Shown piece after piece: positions 13,643-13,810 of a DNA stretch of 13,810 nucleotides. Source of the stretch: Candidatus Sumerlaeota bacterium (lineage in GTDB: Bacteria > Sumerlaeota > Sumerlaeia > JADFCT01). A program made the position numbers and the translations under genes. The notes below the pieces were generated by a model, which ran no database searches, had not been told where the DNA came from, and saw nothing but the letters and a program-made list of their open reading frames with translations. How positions within the stretch are numbered: the first letter of the stretch is position 1; each line of letters opens with the position of its first letter. The stretch spans positions 1 through 13,810 of the forward strand of contig JAPLSP010000561.1 in assembly GCA_026398575.1 (NCBI GenBank). Reading direction: 5' to 3'.

Positions 13643-13810
13643 TTATCCCTTGATCCCCGTCATCGTAATCCCCTGAATGAACGTCTTCTGCGCAAAGAAG
13701 AAGAGCGCGACGATTGGGATTACCACGAGCGACGAGATGGCCATGAGGCGGCCGAAGTAGTTGCCGTATTGGCCGAGGAACATCTGCACGCCCAGCGACA
13801 AGGTGTAACG
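13643..13810 (-). CDS. ABC transporter permease, MalG/UgpE-like (C-terminal 55 residues, runs off the right edge)
   Basis: Inner-membrane permease of a carbohydrate-type ABC importer. Only the C-terminus is visible. It has an outward segment with SLGVQMFLGQYGNYFGRLMA, one hydrophobic helix (ISSLVVIPIVALFFFAQ), and the characteristic end KTFIQGITMTGIKG. The motif matches the end of MalG-type binding-protein-dependent permeases; sugar specificity cannot be judged. The downstream esterase begins 10 bp later, with AAGG within the permease end serving as its likely Shine-Dalgarno. Confidence 0.92.
   Translation of the reverse strand, partial: RYTLSLGVQMFLGQYGNYFGRLMAISSLVVIPIVALFFFAQKTFIQGITMTGIKG

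Overview
This window is bacterial chromosomal DNA of moderately high GC with long, mostly well-spaced genes. The gene mix is a Tat-exported [NiFe]-hydrogenase, DUF2271 proteins, an LVIVD-propeller protein with a dockerin-like EF-hand, a URO-D-family protein, the AmrS radical SAM enzyme, and a secreted esterase behind a sugar-type ABC permease. Together with the many short dispersed intergenic repeats, this recalls Planctomycetota/Lentisphaerota-type bacteria or candidate phyla such as Sumerlaeota or Hydrogenedentota. That placement is an impression from gene content and repeat style, not a search result.

Region 1 (1-4509) is a hydrogenase locus. The start of hypF (Ni-Fe cofactor carbamoyltransferase) runs leftward off the edge. 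A 304-bp divergent regulatory gap follows, then the small subunit, large subunit and maturation protease. The last two overlap by ATGA. After a 9-bp minisatellite comes a secreted DUF2271 protein. The small subunit has a perfect Tat motif and no C-terminal membrane anchor. It has Asp where the second proximal-cluster Cys normally sits, and four Cys at the medial cluster. No cytochrome b or other electron acceptor gene is visible.

Region 2 (4510-7910) is a 1028-residue secreted protein. It starts with a second DUF2271 domain, homologous to the neighbouring small protein. It continues with an FN3-like domain, a choice-of-anchor-D-like domain, about 14 LVIVD propeller blades, and a dockerin-like EF-hand at the C-terminus. 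A long imperfect inverted repeat followed by T6 closes it.

Region 3 (7911-13810) holds apparently unrelated metabolic genes: a WecG/TagA/CpsF glycosyltransferase, a C-x4-C-x2-C radical SAM protein convergent at 3 bp with a URO-D family gene, the AmrS radical SAM enzyme, and a leftward pair made of an ABC permease (partial) and an alpha/beta-hydrolase esterase.

The most striking feature outside the genes is a set of at least six distinct short repeat families. They occupy most of the intergenic gaps, and one appears to have entered the hypF reading frame without breaking it. One family (CAAGGAC-type 9-bp units in inverted arms) occurs twice, with the copies about 4.8 kb apart.
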